A DNA stretch of 64,000 bases from Anatilimnocola aggregata (lineage in GTDB: Bacteria; Planctomycetota; Planctomycetia; Pirellulales; Pirellulaceae). A program made the position numbers and the translations under genes. The notes under the pieces were generated by a model that saw only the letters and a program-made list of their open reading frames with translations, was not told the DNA's origin and ran no database searches. Where the stretch lies: contig NZ_CP036274.1 of the NCBI RefSeq assembly GCF_007747655.1, positions 3,906,001 to 3,970,000 on the forward strand, read 5' to 3'. Below are positions 44,501 to 52,618 of this stretch, in pieces (positions within the stretch are counted from its first letter, which is position 1; each line of letters begins with the position of its first letter).

Positions 44501-47500
44501 CAGACCATCGCCAGACCGTGAGAAGAAACACCGGCACGAGCACCCAGTTGTCCTGGCAGACCGAAGAGCGTGACGGTACGACCGGCGCATGTCCTCTGCA
44601 CGGCTTGAAACTCGCTCGTTTCGGGCGAATCAAACGAATGGGCGTTCTCCGCCAAAAGTAGACGAACCCCAGCGCCCGGTTCGATCTTGGCTCCCACCAT
44701 CGTCGTAGGCTGGAAAGCGTCGTTGACTAGATTAAACGCAATCACGAGCTGAAGTGGCACGCCTAAGCCTTCCGCCAGGCCTCGCAGTTCTTCGACTCCG
44801 TTTCGCCCCAGCCACTTCGCCGCTTGTTCCACACGTCGAGCACGCGAGACCAACTCTTGGTCAGACGAGGGCATCGCTGACCAGCTCTTTAGCAACTCCT
44901 TCAGTTCGTCTCCACAAGCGTTTGCCTGTTGAAGTCCCATTTCGAATGGTGTGCCGGCGAGGCAAAGCAGGCGACGCGCGCGGTTACTGCCACTCGCAGG
45001 TTGCGGCAGGACGGCGGGAAAAACGGGCGCTCGGCGATAGACCAAGGCTTCGCGCGTGGTTGATCGGAAGTTCTCTCGAGCCAGCGGGTCGTTCCAGGGC
45101 TGAACATCAGGTGCGACCGGCGCAGGGGTCGATGCCGTTGGCGCGACCGGTTCTAATTCCGCAACTTCGACCGGTGACGCGCTCGCAACCGCAACGGCCG
45201 CCGCAGGAGGTTCGTCGCTGGTCTCTTCCAGTTGGGTGGCCGCGGGGCTGCCAACCGAGTGATGACTGCGGACACCGCGCCGCGGCAGGTTGCGGAGAAA
45301 TTCGACGATATGCCGCAACGTGGGAAACTGGTCGAGGGTCAAGTTGTTGGTATTTACCGACGTCACTTCGAAGTGATCGTTCAGTTCGCCGAACAGCTGC
45401 GCCTTCTTAATGCTATCGATGCCGAGGTCTGCTTCCAGGTCGGCATCGAGTTCCACGAAGTCCTGAGGATAACCCGTTTGATCGACGACGAACTGAATCA
45501 GAAACTGCTCCAAGTCGGTCGCGTTCTCGGTTGGATTTGCCAACGTTACGGCACTTGGTTCTTCAGTCAGTACTTGTTCAACAGGAGCGTTAAGTGCCGT
45601 CACCGCGGGGAGTGATTGAATCGGTAATGCATGTTCTGCTACGGTCGGTTTAGAATCTGCCGCAATCGGAACGACGATGGCTGTTGTTGGTTGAACTGTT
45701 GCGGGCTCAAATGCTTTGACCGGTTCCGAAACGGGCTGCGAGGTTCCTTGTGTCGTTCTTTGTAGAAACTCTGCAATGTGCCGCAGTGTGGGGAATTGGT
45801 CCAGCGTGAGCGTGCTGATGGTGGAGGCTGGGATTTGGAACTGATCGTTCAGTTCGCCGAACAGCTGCGCCTTCTTGATGCTGTCGATGCCCAAATCGGC
45901 TTCCAGATCGGCGTCGAGTTCCACAAACTCGGGTGGATAGCCGGTTTGATCCACCACGAAATTAACGAGGTACTGCTCCATGTCCGCGACCGATGTGCTG
46001 GGCGCTGCTGCGACCGCCACCGGAGCAGCTTGTGGCTGGGCTACCGGCAAGACGTCTGGAAGTGTGTCTGGCAACAGATCGCGCGGCGCGAGGATTGGTT
46101 CGACGACCGAAGTCGTTGCTTTGGGCGCATGCTGCGGAGCCGCGGCAGTTGGTTGACCATGAGCAGCTGAATGTCCATTCGACTTTGTTGCCGCAGCCGG
46201 TGAGTGACTAGCGTCGCCATTTGCCGAAGGAGACGAGTGCGATTGCTTGAGCTTTTCCTTGCGACGCAGAGTCGCGTCGAAATGAACAATGGGAAACTGT
46301 GCATTCGCGGTTCCCTGCTCCACGTTCGTCTGTTTCAAAGTGCGGCTGGCAACTTCACGTGACACTGAGGCCAGCTCCTTTCCGCCGAGGCATTCCCACA
46401 AGGCCTGCACGCGCAGCAGCGACTCCCCTCCGGGTTGCTTGGGATTGTCAGTAGCAATCGTTCGAACCTGCATTGCGCCTAGCGTCGGCAGAATGGCTCG
46501 GTGCAAGCCGGTCAACACCTGTTTGGGGCCAACTTCAATCAGCAGAGTCACGCCGTCGTCGGTTAGCCTGCGAATTAGTTCTGGGTAGCGAACTGGCTCA
46601 GTCAGTTGATCGACCAGATTATCGAGAATGACCTCGGGGTCGGCTTCAAAGCGATTTGAGACACTGCTGAGGAGTGGAATACGGGCAGGATGCAAGCGCT
46701 CGCGCCGCACAGCCGACCGAAACGCCGGCTTGGCATCGGCAATGAGGGGCGTGTGAAAGGCGCGCGGGACGTTCAATCGCTTAACGAGAGCGCCGCCACT
46801 GACTAAAGCAGCTTCGAGTTGCTCGAGTGCTTCGAGCGTGCCCCCCATGATTGTTTGGGCAGGTGCGTTGTAATTGGCAATGTAGGCGGGCAATCGTTGC
46901 TCGCGCAAGGTGCGCTCAATCTCTGCCACCGGCGCTGAGGTTGAAAGCATGCCGGACGGACCAGAGCGACTAGCTTCGATGGCGCGGCACCGCGATTGGG
47001 TCAATCGAACCGCTTGTTCAAAGCTCATCGCGCCGGCCGCAACCAGTGCGGGATACTCGCCATAACTGTGTCCGCAGACAATATCCGGCTTAATTCCACT
47101 TGCCGTCAGGGTGCGATACAGAATCGTATCCGCCGCCAGAATGCTGATTTGTGTCGAGAACACATCCTGCCCGAGCCCCGCGTCCTCTTGCCAGGCCAAC
47201 TGAGCAAACGGAACGCAACCAAGCTTGGCGAGCGAAGTTTCGATCTCTTGCTGAGCTTCACGGGCGACCGCGTTGTGTTCAATAAGGTTCTGCAGCATGC
47301 CTGTGTACTGCGAACCTTGGCCGGCAAAGACAAATGCCGTTCTTAACTGCTCATTTCCTGGCGAGGCAATGAAAATGCCTTGCTCCATCAGCGGCAACGC
47401 CAACTCGGTCTGCTGGAAGTGTTTGATGGCCAGCTCCAGCTTGCGTTGTAACTCGGCGACGTTGGCTGCGACGAACACCGCGCGGGCAGCATCTCCCTCA

Positions 47501-50500
47501 TTGAACTGATAGTTCAGCAACGGTCGCCAGGCGTTTGGCAGATCGATAGACAGTTGCTTCAGCCGCGCGAGCAAGGCTTCCGGGCTTGCGGCACCGACGC
47601 GCAACAACGACGGTAAGGTGGCCACTTCTGGAGTTGCTAATTGAATCATGGTTGGCACAGACATCGGAGTAGAAGGCGTTGGTATCTCAGGTGCGTTAGT
47701 TACGACACGTGGTTCGGGTGTTGCTTCATCGCATTTGTCAACATGGCGTGTGACAGGCGCCGGAGTTCCATATTCGAGAATCGCGTGCATGGCGAAGCCG
47801 CGATCGGTGAGAGTTGCCACTCCTGCCAAACGCGAGCCGACCTGGATTGTTGACGGCAGCGATTGAAGCTTCTGCGAGGCCGAAAGTGCTGCGTGCGGTC
47901 CAGTCAACAACGGATGCGAGTCCGTGTGGCCGAGAGTCGGCAAGGCTTCCCCCTGCTCAATCGACAGACTAGCGCGCATGAGCGCCACAATTCCTTGGGC
48001 ACTACACAACGAACCGAACTGGGGAACGCCGGACGATAAGTGCAATGGTGAAACGCGCGATTTGTGGCTGAAAGCAGCCTGTAGACCCGTCAAATCGGCC
48101 AGCACCCGTTTGGCGTCGCCCGAACCGGCAACTTCGACGGTCGCGATTTCTGCCGGAAGCACTTTTGCCTGATTGCAAGCTTGCTGTGCTGCCTTTGCAA
48201 CTGCATCACTCAGCGCCTGGGTAGAGGCCGCGTGGCCGATCCCTCGGACAATGCCGAATGCTTGGTTACCGTCGCGCAGCGCAGCGCTACTGCGCTGCAA
48301 CAACCAAACCCCTGCACCCTCACCGAGCGCACAGCCGTCCGTGGATTTGCTAAAGGGAGATTTCGGATCCGACTTCGACAAGTACCCACTTAAGGATGTT
48401 GCTTCGAAATCAACCAGATCGAGTCCGCGATAGCCGACAGCACAGATTACGTAGTCGTTGACGCCTGACTCGAGCAAGTTGCGGGCAATGGCCAAAGCCG
48501 CCAGTGCGGATGCATCCCCCGCATCGATGGCGACGGCGCCGCCATTCAAGTCAAAGTGTTTCGAGATGCGCGAGGCGAGCGTGCTGCTGGTAAAACTGCC
48601 TGTTTCATCAAGAATGTTGGGAAACGCATCGAGCAGTCGCTTGCCAATCAGTGGCAGGAGTTGGGCCTGAAGGTGGGCCGGCACATTCTGTTCGGCGAAC
48701 AATCGCTTGACCGTGCGTTCCATCTCGGGAATGCGAACCGAGGCAGTCAGGGCTGCGGCAAATTCGCCGCCGAAACCACCCCCCACGACGACCGCTGTTC
48801 GCGCGCTGCGCAGCTTCGCAGGATCGAGCTTGGCTTCGCCGAGGGCCTGTTCCACGCAGTCGAGCAACATGAATTGCAGCGGCGAACTGGTTGCCAGTTG
48901 CTTGGGCGGAATCTTGTGCTTGCGCCAATCGTAGTTCCAGTCGCGGATGAAACCGCCGCGGGCAGACACCACGCGATGGGGGCGTCGTTCATGCGGATCG
49001 ACAAAGTGTTCGGCAATCCAACGTTCGGCGGGGGGCGCGCTCTTGGGATCTTGGGCAGATCGAACCAGTTGCCGCAGACTTTCGAGGGAAAACGCGCCCG
49101 GCAGCACTACGCCTCGTCCAATGATGGCGAGTCCAGCATCCGGCGAGCGCTGGCCATTGGCTGCACACTGGCAATCTTTGCCGTTAGTGGCAGACAACAA
49201 CGTGGGCTGCGAAATCTGTTTTGGCTGCGCCGCTCGCGGTGGCGCTTCATCGACAATTACGTGCACATTCAACCCACCAATGCCAAAAGCATTCACGCCG
49301 GCACGTCGCAAGCCTCCCGCGGGGCGTGGCCAAGGTTGTTCTTCGCTTGAGACCCGTACCGGCAATTGATCCCAAGGAATGGACTCGCTGAGCTTGTTAG
49401 TCGGCGTCACCGGAAATACTTCATGTTGCATGGCAAGCAGCAACTTGATGAGTCCCGCCATGCCCGCCGATTCCAGCGTGTGGCCGATATTCGCCTTCAC
49501 TCCGCCGATCGGAATTTTGCGACCAGCAGGCACATGTGGTTGAAAAAATTCCCGCAGCGCTTCAAGTTCGGTTGCATCGCCAACTTGAGTGGCAGTGGCG
49601 TGGCATTCCACATACTGGGTAAGGGCTGGATCGTGCCACGTGCCATAAGCACGCTGCATCGCGAGTACTTGTCCTTCTTTCCGGGGTGCCCACAGACTCT
49701 TCCCCTTCCCATCGCTCGAGATGCCGATGCCGGAGATCACGCCGAGGATTTTGTCGCCATCGGCTTGAGCGCGCGGCAATGTCTTGAGGAGTGCCACCGT
49801 GTAACCGTCGGATGGCACCATTCCATCTGCGCGGGCGTCGAATGGGTACGAACCATAAGCGCTGCAAGTTTGCGCTTGGCAAAAAAGCACCAGGACGTCG
49901 GAACGAATCTGCGAAGCACCGCCGACAATGGCCATGTCGACCTCGCCCCGATCGAGTGCAAGAGCACCGAGCGCCAGCGAGAACAACGACGACGCGCAGG
50001 CCGCATCGATGGCCAGTTGCGGGCCTTCGAGTCCGAAGATCTCGGCAATCGTGGCGGGCAGGTGACCCGAGCCAACAAAGGGCTGAGGGCCAACGGTTCG
50101 GGCGCGGCGACTAGCACGAGTATTCGCGATTAAATCAGCGAAGACGCGCTGTTGCGCTGCCGGCGAAAGTTGCTCGAAGCCAGGTGTGTTGCGGACGACG
50201 TGGGCAGCCTGCTCGATTTTGGTCGAGAAGGTCAAGTCGGTGGCAATTACGGTTGCTTTGGCATGGCCGACATAGACTCCCACATTCTTGGTCGGCAAAT
50301 GGAAAGGGTCGTAGCCGGCATGTCGAAAGGCGCTGGCCACCGTGTCGGCATAGGTCAGATGCGCTGGTTCCGACCGTGCACGGAGGGAGTCGGATATCCG
50401 GCAGGTTCTGGGATCGGGATCGACGACCGGCACGATGCCAGCCAAGGTCGTATACGCTTTACCGCGGACGCCCTTGTCGGGATGAAAGTACAACTCGCGT

Positions 50501-50646
50501 TCCAGAAAACTCTCTGGAACCTGGCCGTAACCGACCGACTTCGTACGGATCAAATTCCAATACTCGTCCAGGTTCGCTGCGCCGGGCAAGCGGGCAGCCA
50601 TCCCGACGATCGCAATGGGAGTTTGAGGCAATTTAGCGCTAGTCAT
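41512..50646 (-). CDS. Iterative type I polyketide/PUFA-like synthase: KS-KS'-AT-ACP-ACP-C45-KR-DH
   Basis: The protein has 3044 residues. KS at ~8-470 has the full triad Cys217 (DAACASSL), His349 (ECHATATQVGD) and His389 (NIGHTLESAG). A second KS at ~507-960 lacks all three: the nucleophile site reads IDAGDASAL with Asp711, and both His motifs are lost, as in chain-length factors. AT at ~1080-1415 has Ser1194 in GHSYGEYP and begins VFAGQGSQYTGM. Two near-identical ACPs carry GIDS serines Ser1589 and Ser1745. A C45/penicillin-acyltransferase-like domain occupies ~1893-2170 (AGTPFEMGLQQA). KR at ~2190-2690 has TGGARGVTS and Tyr2642 (DYAMAN). DH at ~2780-3040 has His2792 (HRLYGKPFLPA) and LDACLFA. 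No thioesterase or enoyl reductase domain. Neighbours supply ER, release, transfer and PPTase. Confidence 0.93.
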   Translation of the reverse strand: MTSAKLPQTPIAIVGMAARLPGAANLDEYWNLIRTKSVGYGQVPESFLERELYFHPDKGVRGKAYTTLAGIVPVVDPDPRTCRISDSLRARSEPAHLTYADTVASAFRHAGYDPFHLPTKNVGVYVGHAKATVIATDLTFSTKIEQAAHVVRNTPGFEQLSPAAQQRVFADLIANTRASRRARTVGPQPFVGSGHLPATIAEIFGLEGPQLAIDAACASSLFSLALGALALDRGEVDMAIVGGASQIRSDVLVLFCQAQTCSAYGSYPFDARADGMVPSDGYTVALLKTLPRAQADGDKILGVISGIGISSDGKGKSLWAPRKEGQVLAMQRAYGTWHDPALTQYVECHATATQVGDATELEALREFFQPHVPAGRKIPIGGVKANIGHTLESAGMAGLIKLLLAMQHEVFPVTPTNKLSESIPWDQLPVRVSSEEQPWPRPAGGLRRAGVNAFGIGGLNVHVIVDEAPPRAAQPKQISQPTLLSATNGKDCQCAANGQRSPDAGLAIIGRGVVLPGAFSLESLRQLVRSAQDPKSAPPAERWIAEHFVDPHERRPHRVVSARGGFIRDWNYDWRKHKIPPKQLATSSPLQFMLLDCVEQALGEAKLDPAKLRSARTAVVVGGGFGGEFAAALTASVRIPEMERTVKRLFAEQNVPAHLQAQLLPLIGKRLLDAFPNILDETGSFTSSTLASRISKHFDLNGGAVAIDAGDASALAALAIARNLLESGVNDYVICAVGYRGLDLVDFEATSLSGYLSKSDPKSPFSKSTDGCALGEGAGVWLLQRSSAALRDGNQAFGIVRGIGHAASTQALSDAVAKAAQQACNQAKVLPAEIATVEVAGSGDAKRVLADLTGLQAAFSHKSRVSPLHLSSGVPQFGSLCSAQGIVALMRASLSIEQGEALPTLGHTDSHPLLTGPHAALSASQKLQSLPSTIQVGSRLAGVATLTDRGFAMHAILEYGTPAPVTRHVDKCDEATPEPRVVTNAPEIPTPSTPMSVPTMIQLATPEVATLPSLLRVGAASPEALLARLKQLSIDLPNAWRPLLNYQFNEGDAARAVFVAANVAELQRKLELAIKHFQQTELALPLMEQGIFIASPGNEQLRTAFVFAGQGSQYTGMLQNLIEHNAVAREAQQEIETSLAKLGCVPFAQLAWQEDAGLGQDVFSTQISILAADTILYRTLTASGIKPDIVCGHSYGEYPALVAAGAMSFEQAVRLTQSRCRAIEASRSGPSGMLSTSAPVAEIERTLREQRLPAYIANYNAPAQTIMGGTLEALEQLEAALVSGGALVKRLNVPRAFHTPLIADAKPAFRSAVRRERLHPARIPLLSSVSNRFEADPEVILDNLVDQLTEPVRYPELIRRLTDDGVTLLIEVGPKQVLTGLHRAILPTLGAMQVRTIATDNPKQPGGESLLRVQALWECLGGKELASVSREVASRTLKQTNVEQGTANAQFPIVHFDATLRRKEKLKQSHSSPSANGDASHSPAAATKSNGHSAAHGQPTAAAPQHAPKATTSVVEPILAPRDLLPDTLPDVLPVAQPQAAPVAVAAAPSTSVADMEQYLVNFVVDQTGYPPEFVELDADLEADLGIDSIKKAQLFGELNDQFQIPASTISTLTLDQFPTLRHIAEFLQRTTQGTSQPVSEPVKAFEPATVQPTTAIVVPIAADSKPTVAEHALPIQSLPAVTALNAPVEQVLTEEPSAVTLANPTENATDLEQFLIQFVVDQTGYPQDFVELDADLEADLGIDSIKKAQLFGELNDHFEVTSVNTNNLTLDQFPTLRHIVEFLRNLPRRGVRSHHSVGSPAATQLEETSDEPPAAAVAVASASPVEVAELEPVAPTASTPAPVAPDVQPWNDPLARENFRSTTREALVYRRAPVFPAVLPQPASGSNRARRLLCLAGTPFEMGLQQANACGDELKELLKSWSAMPSSDQELVSRARRVEQAAKWLGRNGVEELRGLAEGLGVPLQLVIAFNLVNDAFQPTTMVGAKIEPGAGVRLLLAENAHSFDSPETSEFQAVQRTCAGRTVTLFGLPGQLGARAGVSSHGLAMVCLASSTSDATSPEFETDNYVSGAVLLRKVLTEADSFAQAQSLLQSQQLPSGWSFLVADLVGEQIGVLTQQAGSWTKSVIEDSIVLGGSDESASLRNFWKGGGVSDQLLAELPAGRLLLLNARRVESRTISKSKLPAECHRQSAWSAADLALPETKIASSSQHLSQLPAESARVGHRYVLKLVPAPLEPGPRAQWHGSALILGDNLASRALARQLRQEKVDSVILDASQPLPEIIARVEAECAAQSVPHLFLMQGWDTPARCDLRHAAWQTRKQAGMLAPFAVAQRWHQLTTEQKLLEQCTLAAAVSLGGNCGLTAAPAFEGAATAGMIKSLTSELRYAGINSFRAKIVDSPAHEDPQRIAIQLLRELASGDRSAEVAYRDDERHVLRIVREAASSLATKAPTRGGVWVVTGGARGVTSVTVRELAARYGSRLHLLGSSPQPQVDPAWLELDAAGLNQLKVKILTEARAAGAVPAKAWSKLERGLEIQRNLLAMQAAGVAASYHQCDVADVSQLTATIDKIRHTDGPITGIVHGAGIEAASQFARKKWESIVATLNIKIDGALGLLDATRNDPVEFFLGFGSVSGLVGGPGQADYAMANYLLCNLMERIRHERPGCLALGVHWSAFDGTGMAARPESRLALEKMGAKFMSPEEGAAHLIDEFERGLPSAQIAFCEPNGKVAARLAEQADAEETPPLSVSTSGAPQTEVQPSLPPMLDRIESQVNGASLAARVEFCPARDPFLWHHRLYGKPFLPAVISLETMLQAAELFAGRPATAIRNLALVNGLAVPEDQTREARVTVTKEHDRYSCQLTVDLLDRKGRTLQKDRVIAAAEAEFAESAAPLQAWPDHEPPLGLLPAQYVDFSPIYHGAPFRRLKSYFSQYDGGFGSLQAEDLGALLGARGTRGARTPAAILDACLFACGSFSFWMFEKRIDVPHSIGCLQLGSLPDAGEQLKLRFRYRGSEDGLQRFDFQVIGGDAAVILQVTDYRGISLSQRLK
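45290..45970. repeat. Tandem ACP-encoding repeat within the PKS gene
   Basis: Two ~200-bp units at about 45290-45490 and 45770-45970 encode the two carrier domains, 156 residues apart. Both encode DLEADLGIDSIKKAQLFGEL, and a stretch of more than 30 bp around the phosphopantetheine site is identical in DNA. An Ala/Pro/Val-rich linker separates them. Recent duplication or gene conversion is likely. Confidence 0.8.
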
Positions 50647-50684
50647 GGTCTCGACGTCTTACTGGAGATGCGGGCTTGGCACGA

Positions 50685-52136
50685 CTAACCTACGTGCGCC
50701 AGAATCAATTGCTGCAGCCAAGCGGACCACCCCGAGTCGGGCTGGTGCTGGCTTTCAATCCAGACCTGGCCCGCCGAAATGGCTTGTTGACTTGTAACTT
50801 GACCCGTTGCGATTCCTCGCCAGGTGTCACTGGCAAGTCGGACTGTCACGCCCTGGCAATTGGGTTCCGCGTTGAGAGTTGTGCGGAAGTTAGTGAGAGG
50901 CAATTGCCAAGCTGTGCCGTGAGTACCGATCAATTCCACGGTAACCAAGGCTCGATCATCGGTAGCTGAACTTGTCGCAATTTCGGTTGGCAGAAATCCG
51001 TTTGCGGCAGGAGGGACCGGCAAACCGCCGAGCGCCCCCATGCCAAACCGCGTTGACATCGCGACTTCGCACAACCGAACTAACTGCGCGACGTCAAGTT
51101 TAGGACACCGTAGGCCAAGAGTAAACGCTTGCGTGTTGGACGAATCGAAGTCTGGATCGTCGCGCCAGTAGCTGCGATACATATCGAGCTGCGTTTTCAG
51201 GAACTGCTCGATTGAATCGACAGACTGGTTTGCCGAGGTAGGGCGCGTGTTGCTGGCGGCCACATCCGCCGCGCGCATGATTGCGGTCGCCCAGGCTTCC
51301 CACAGGGTTAGCATGGTCGTGGCGGTGGGATGAGTCAGGTGAAAAGTTCGGCCCGTCGAACGGGCATTCGTAATAATTCTGACTGCTGCCTGCGAGACCC
51401 AATCGACGGGGACAAAATTCTTCCGATCGGTTCCGGAAAGTTGAAAACGTTCCAAGATGTCTGGGCTCAGGTCGTTAACGCCTTGCTTGATTAAAGTGCA
51501 AATGAGTTGCAGCGGCGCATAGAAGCCGTGATACGTGCTTGTGAAACCAGATTGGGAGTCACCGACAATAATGGACGGTCGTAAGACCGTAACAGAATCG
51601 AGAAACGATGCGGCGCGCACCATTTTCTCGCTCTCGATTTTGCTCCGTTCGTATTCATTGGCAGGCGTTTGACCAACATCGAACTCGTCTTCCCAGAAGC
51701 GCCCGCAGTTGAGGCCAAACACATAAGCCGTCGAGATATGACAAAAGCGGCGCAGCGCAAGTTGGTGGCAAAGCTCGAGCAGATTGCGAGTCCCTTCCAC
51801 ATTCGTGCGATAGGGTTCGCCGTTGGATTCTGCAGTGAACGATAAACTTGCAGCGCTATGCAGCACCCCAGTAACGTTGCGCTTTAGCCACTGCTGATCG
51901 GCGACGGTCAGCCCCAAATCGGGCTCCGTCAACTCGCCAGTGAGAATCACTGGCCGCGGCAACCGATAGCCCAATTCGTTTTCCCAACGAGGAAAGAGCG
52001 CTTCGATCCGCTGTTGCGGCGTGCGATGCCGAGAGGACCGCGTCAAGACACAGACTCGCTCTCCTCGCAGCAGCAAGTCGCGCAGCAGGTACTGTCCAAG
52101 CAGTCCCGTCGCTCCGGTTAATAACCAATATGCCAT
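50685..52136 (-). CDS. Thioester-reductase-like SDR with SCP2-like C-terminal domain
   Basis: The protein has 483 residues. Residues 1-~370 form an extended SDR of the thioester reductase / fatty acyl reductase group: WLLTGATGLLGQYLLRDLLL (cofactor loop), GVLHSAASLSF and HISTAYVFG, then NEYERSKIESEKMVR with the catalytic Tyr-x3-Lys. Residues ~395-483 look like an SCP2 sterol-carrier fold (VTVRLASDTWRGIATGQVTS, then QQAISAGQVWIES), which binds lipids. It is the first gene of the operon, 38 bp before the PKS. As the PKS lacks a thioesterase, reductive release of the chain as aldehyde or alcohol is the likely role. The SCP2 call is less certain than the SDR call. Confidence 0.82.
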   Translation of the reverse strand: MAYWLLTGATGLLGQYLLRDLLLRGERVCVLTRSSRHRTPQQRIEALFPRWENELGYRLPRPVILTGELTEPDLGLTVADQQWLKRNVTGVLHSAASLSFTAESNGEPYRTNVEGTRNLLELCHQLALRRFCHISTAYVFGLNCGRFWEDEFDVGQTPANEYERSKIESEKMVRAASFLDSVTVLRPSIIVGDSQSGFTSTYHGFYAPLQLICTLIKQGVNDLSPDILERFQLSGTDRKNFVPVDWVSQAAVRIITNARSTGRTFHLTHPTATTMLTLWEAWATAIMRAADVAASNTRPTSANQSVDSIEQFLKTQLDMYRSYWRDDPDFDSSNTQAFTLGLRCPKLDVAQLVRLCEVAMSTRFGMGALGGLPVPPAANGFLPTEIATSSATDDRALVTVELIGTHGTAWQLPLTNFRTTLNAEPNCQGVTVRLASDTWRGIATGQVTSQQAISAGQVWIESQHQPDSGWSAWLQQLILAHVG

Positions 52137-52221
52137 GGTGCCGCGATTCCGAGTCGCATCTGAGCCGAGCCGGGCGGTCAGAGGCGTACATAGATGCCAA
52201 TCAAGGTGAGAAATTCAGCGT

Positions 52222-52234
52222 AATTCGACGAATT
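52222..52234. promoter_or_regulatory. Palindrome upstream of the PKS operon
   Basis: AATTCG-A-CGAATT is a perfect 13-base dyad 86 bp before the first start codon of the operon. It could be an operator. The rest of the 482-bp gap (52137-52618) contains a GC-rich CCGGC/GCCGG inverted repeat near 52370-52400 and no gene. Confidence 0.3.
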
Positions 52235-52618
52235 GCAAAGTAAAGCCGCAGGTGATTGTGCGGCTCTTCTCCAGCGTTTCGCGAACCGTGCGCAGCGACA
52301 AAGCACCCCTAAACGAGCGGGGTTGCGATCGCCAGCTTCAATGAGAGAGTCGGCCGCGTGATGAACCGGCGCTACCGGTGGCTTAGCCGGCTTTGCCCGC
52401 GAAGGAATCAAGGAGGGGTGCACGAACTGACAGTGAACGCGCTAGTCTGCGCCGTCACTCTTTGGCGCGAAGCGAACGCCAAACTGAAGCGTCGTGCTAG
52501 TTTTCCGCTTTATTCCGGATAATTGCCGCGCGCAAAAAACAAAGCATTCATACTTATACTAAACGCCCAAGGACCGGACAAAAACAAACAACCAAACTCA
52601 GCGGGAGTGTTTAATCCT

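Noticed and set aside
47770..49130. Second active ketosynthase module making the PKS modular
   Set aside because: All three catalytic residues are replaced, and there is one AT, one KR and one DH, so an iterative KS-CLF arrangement fits better.
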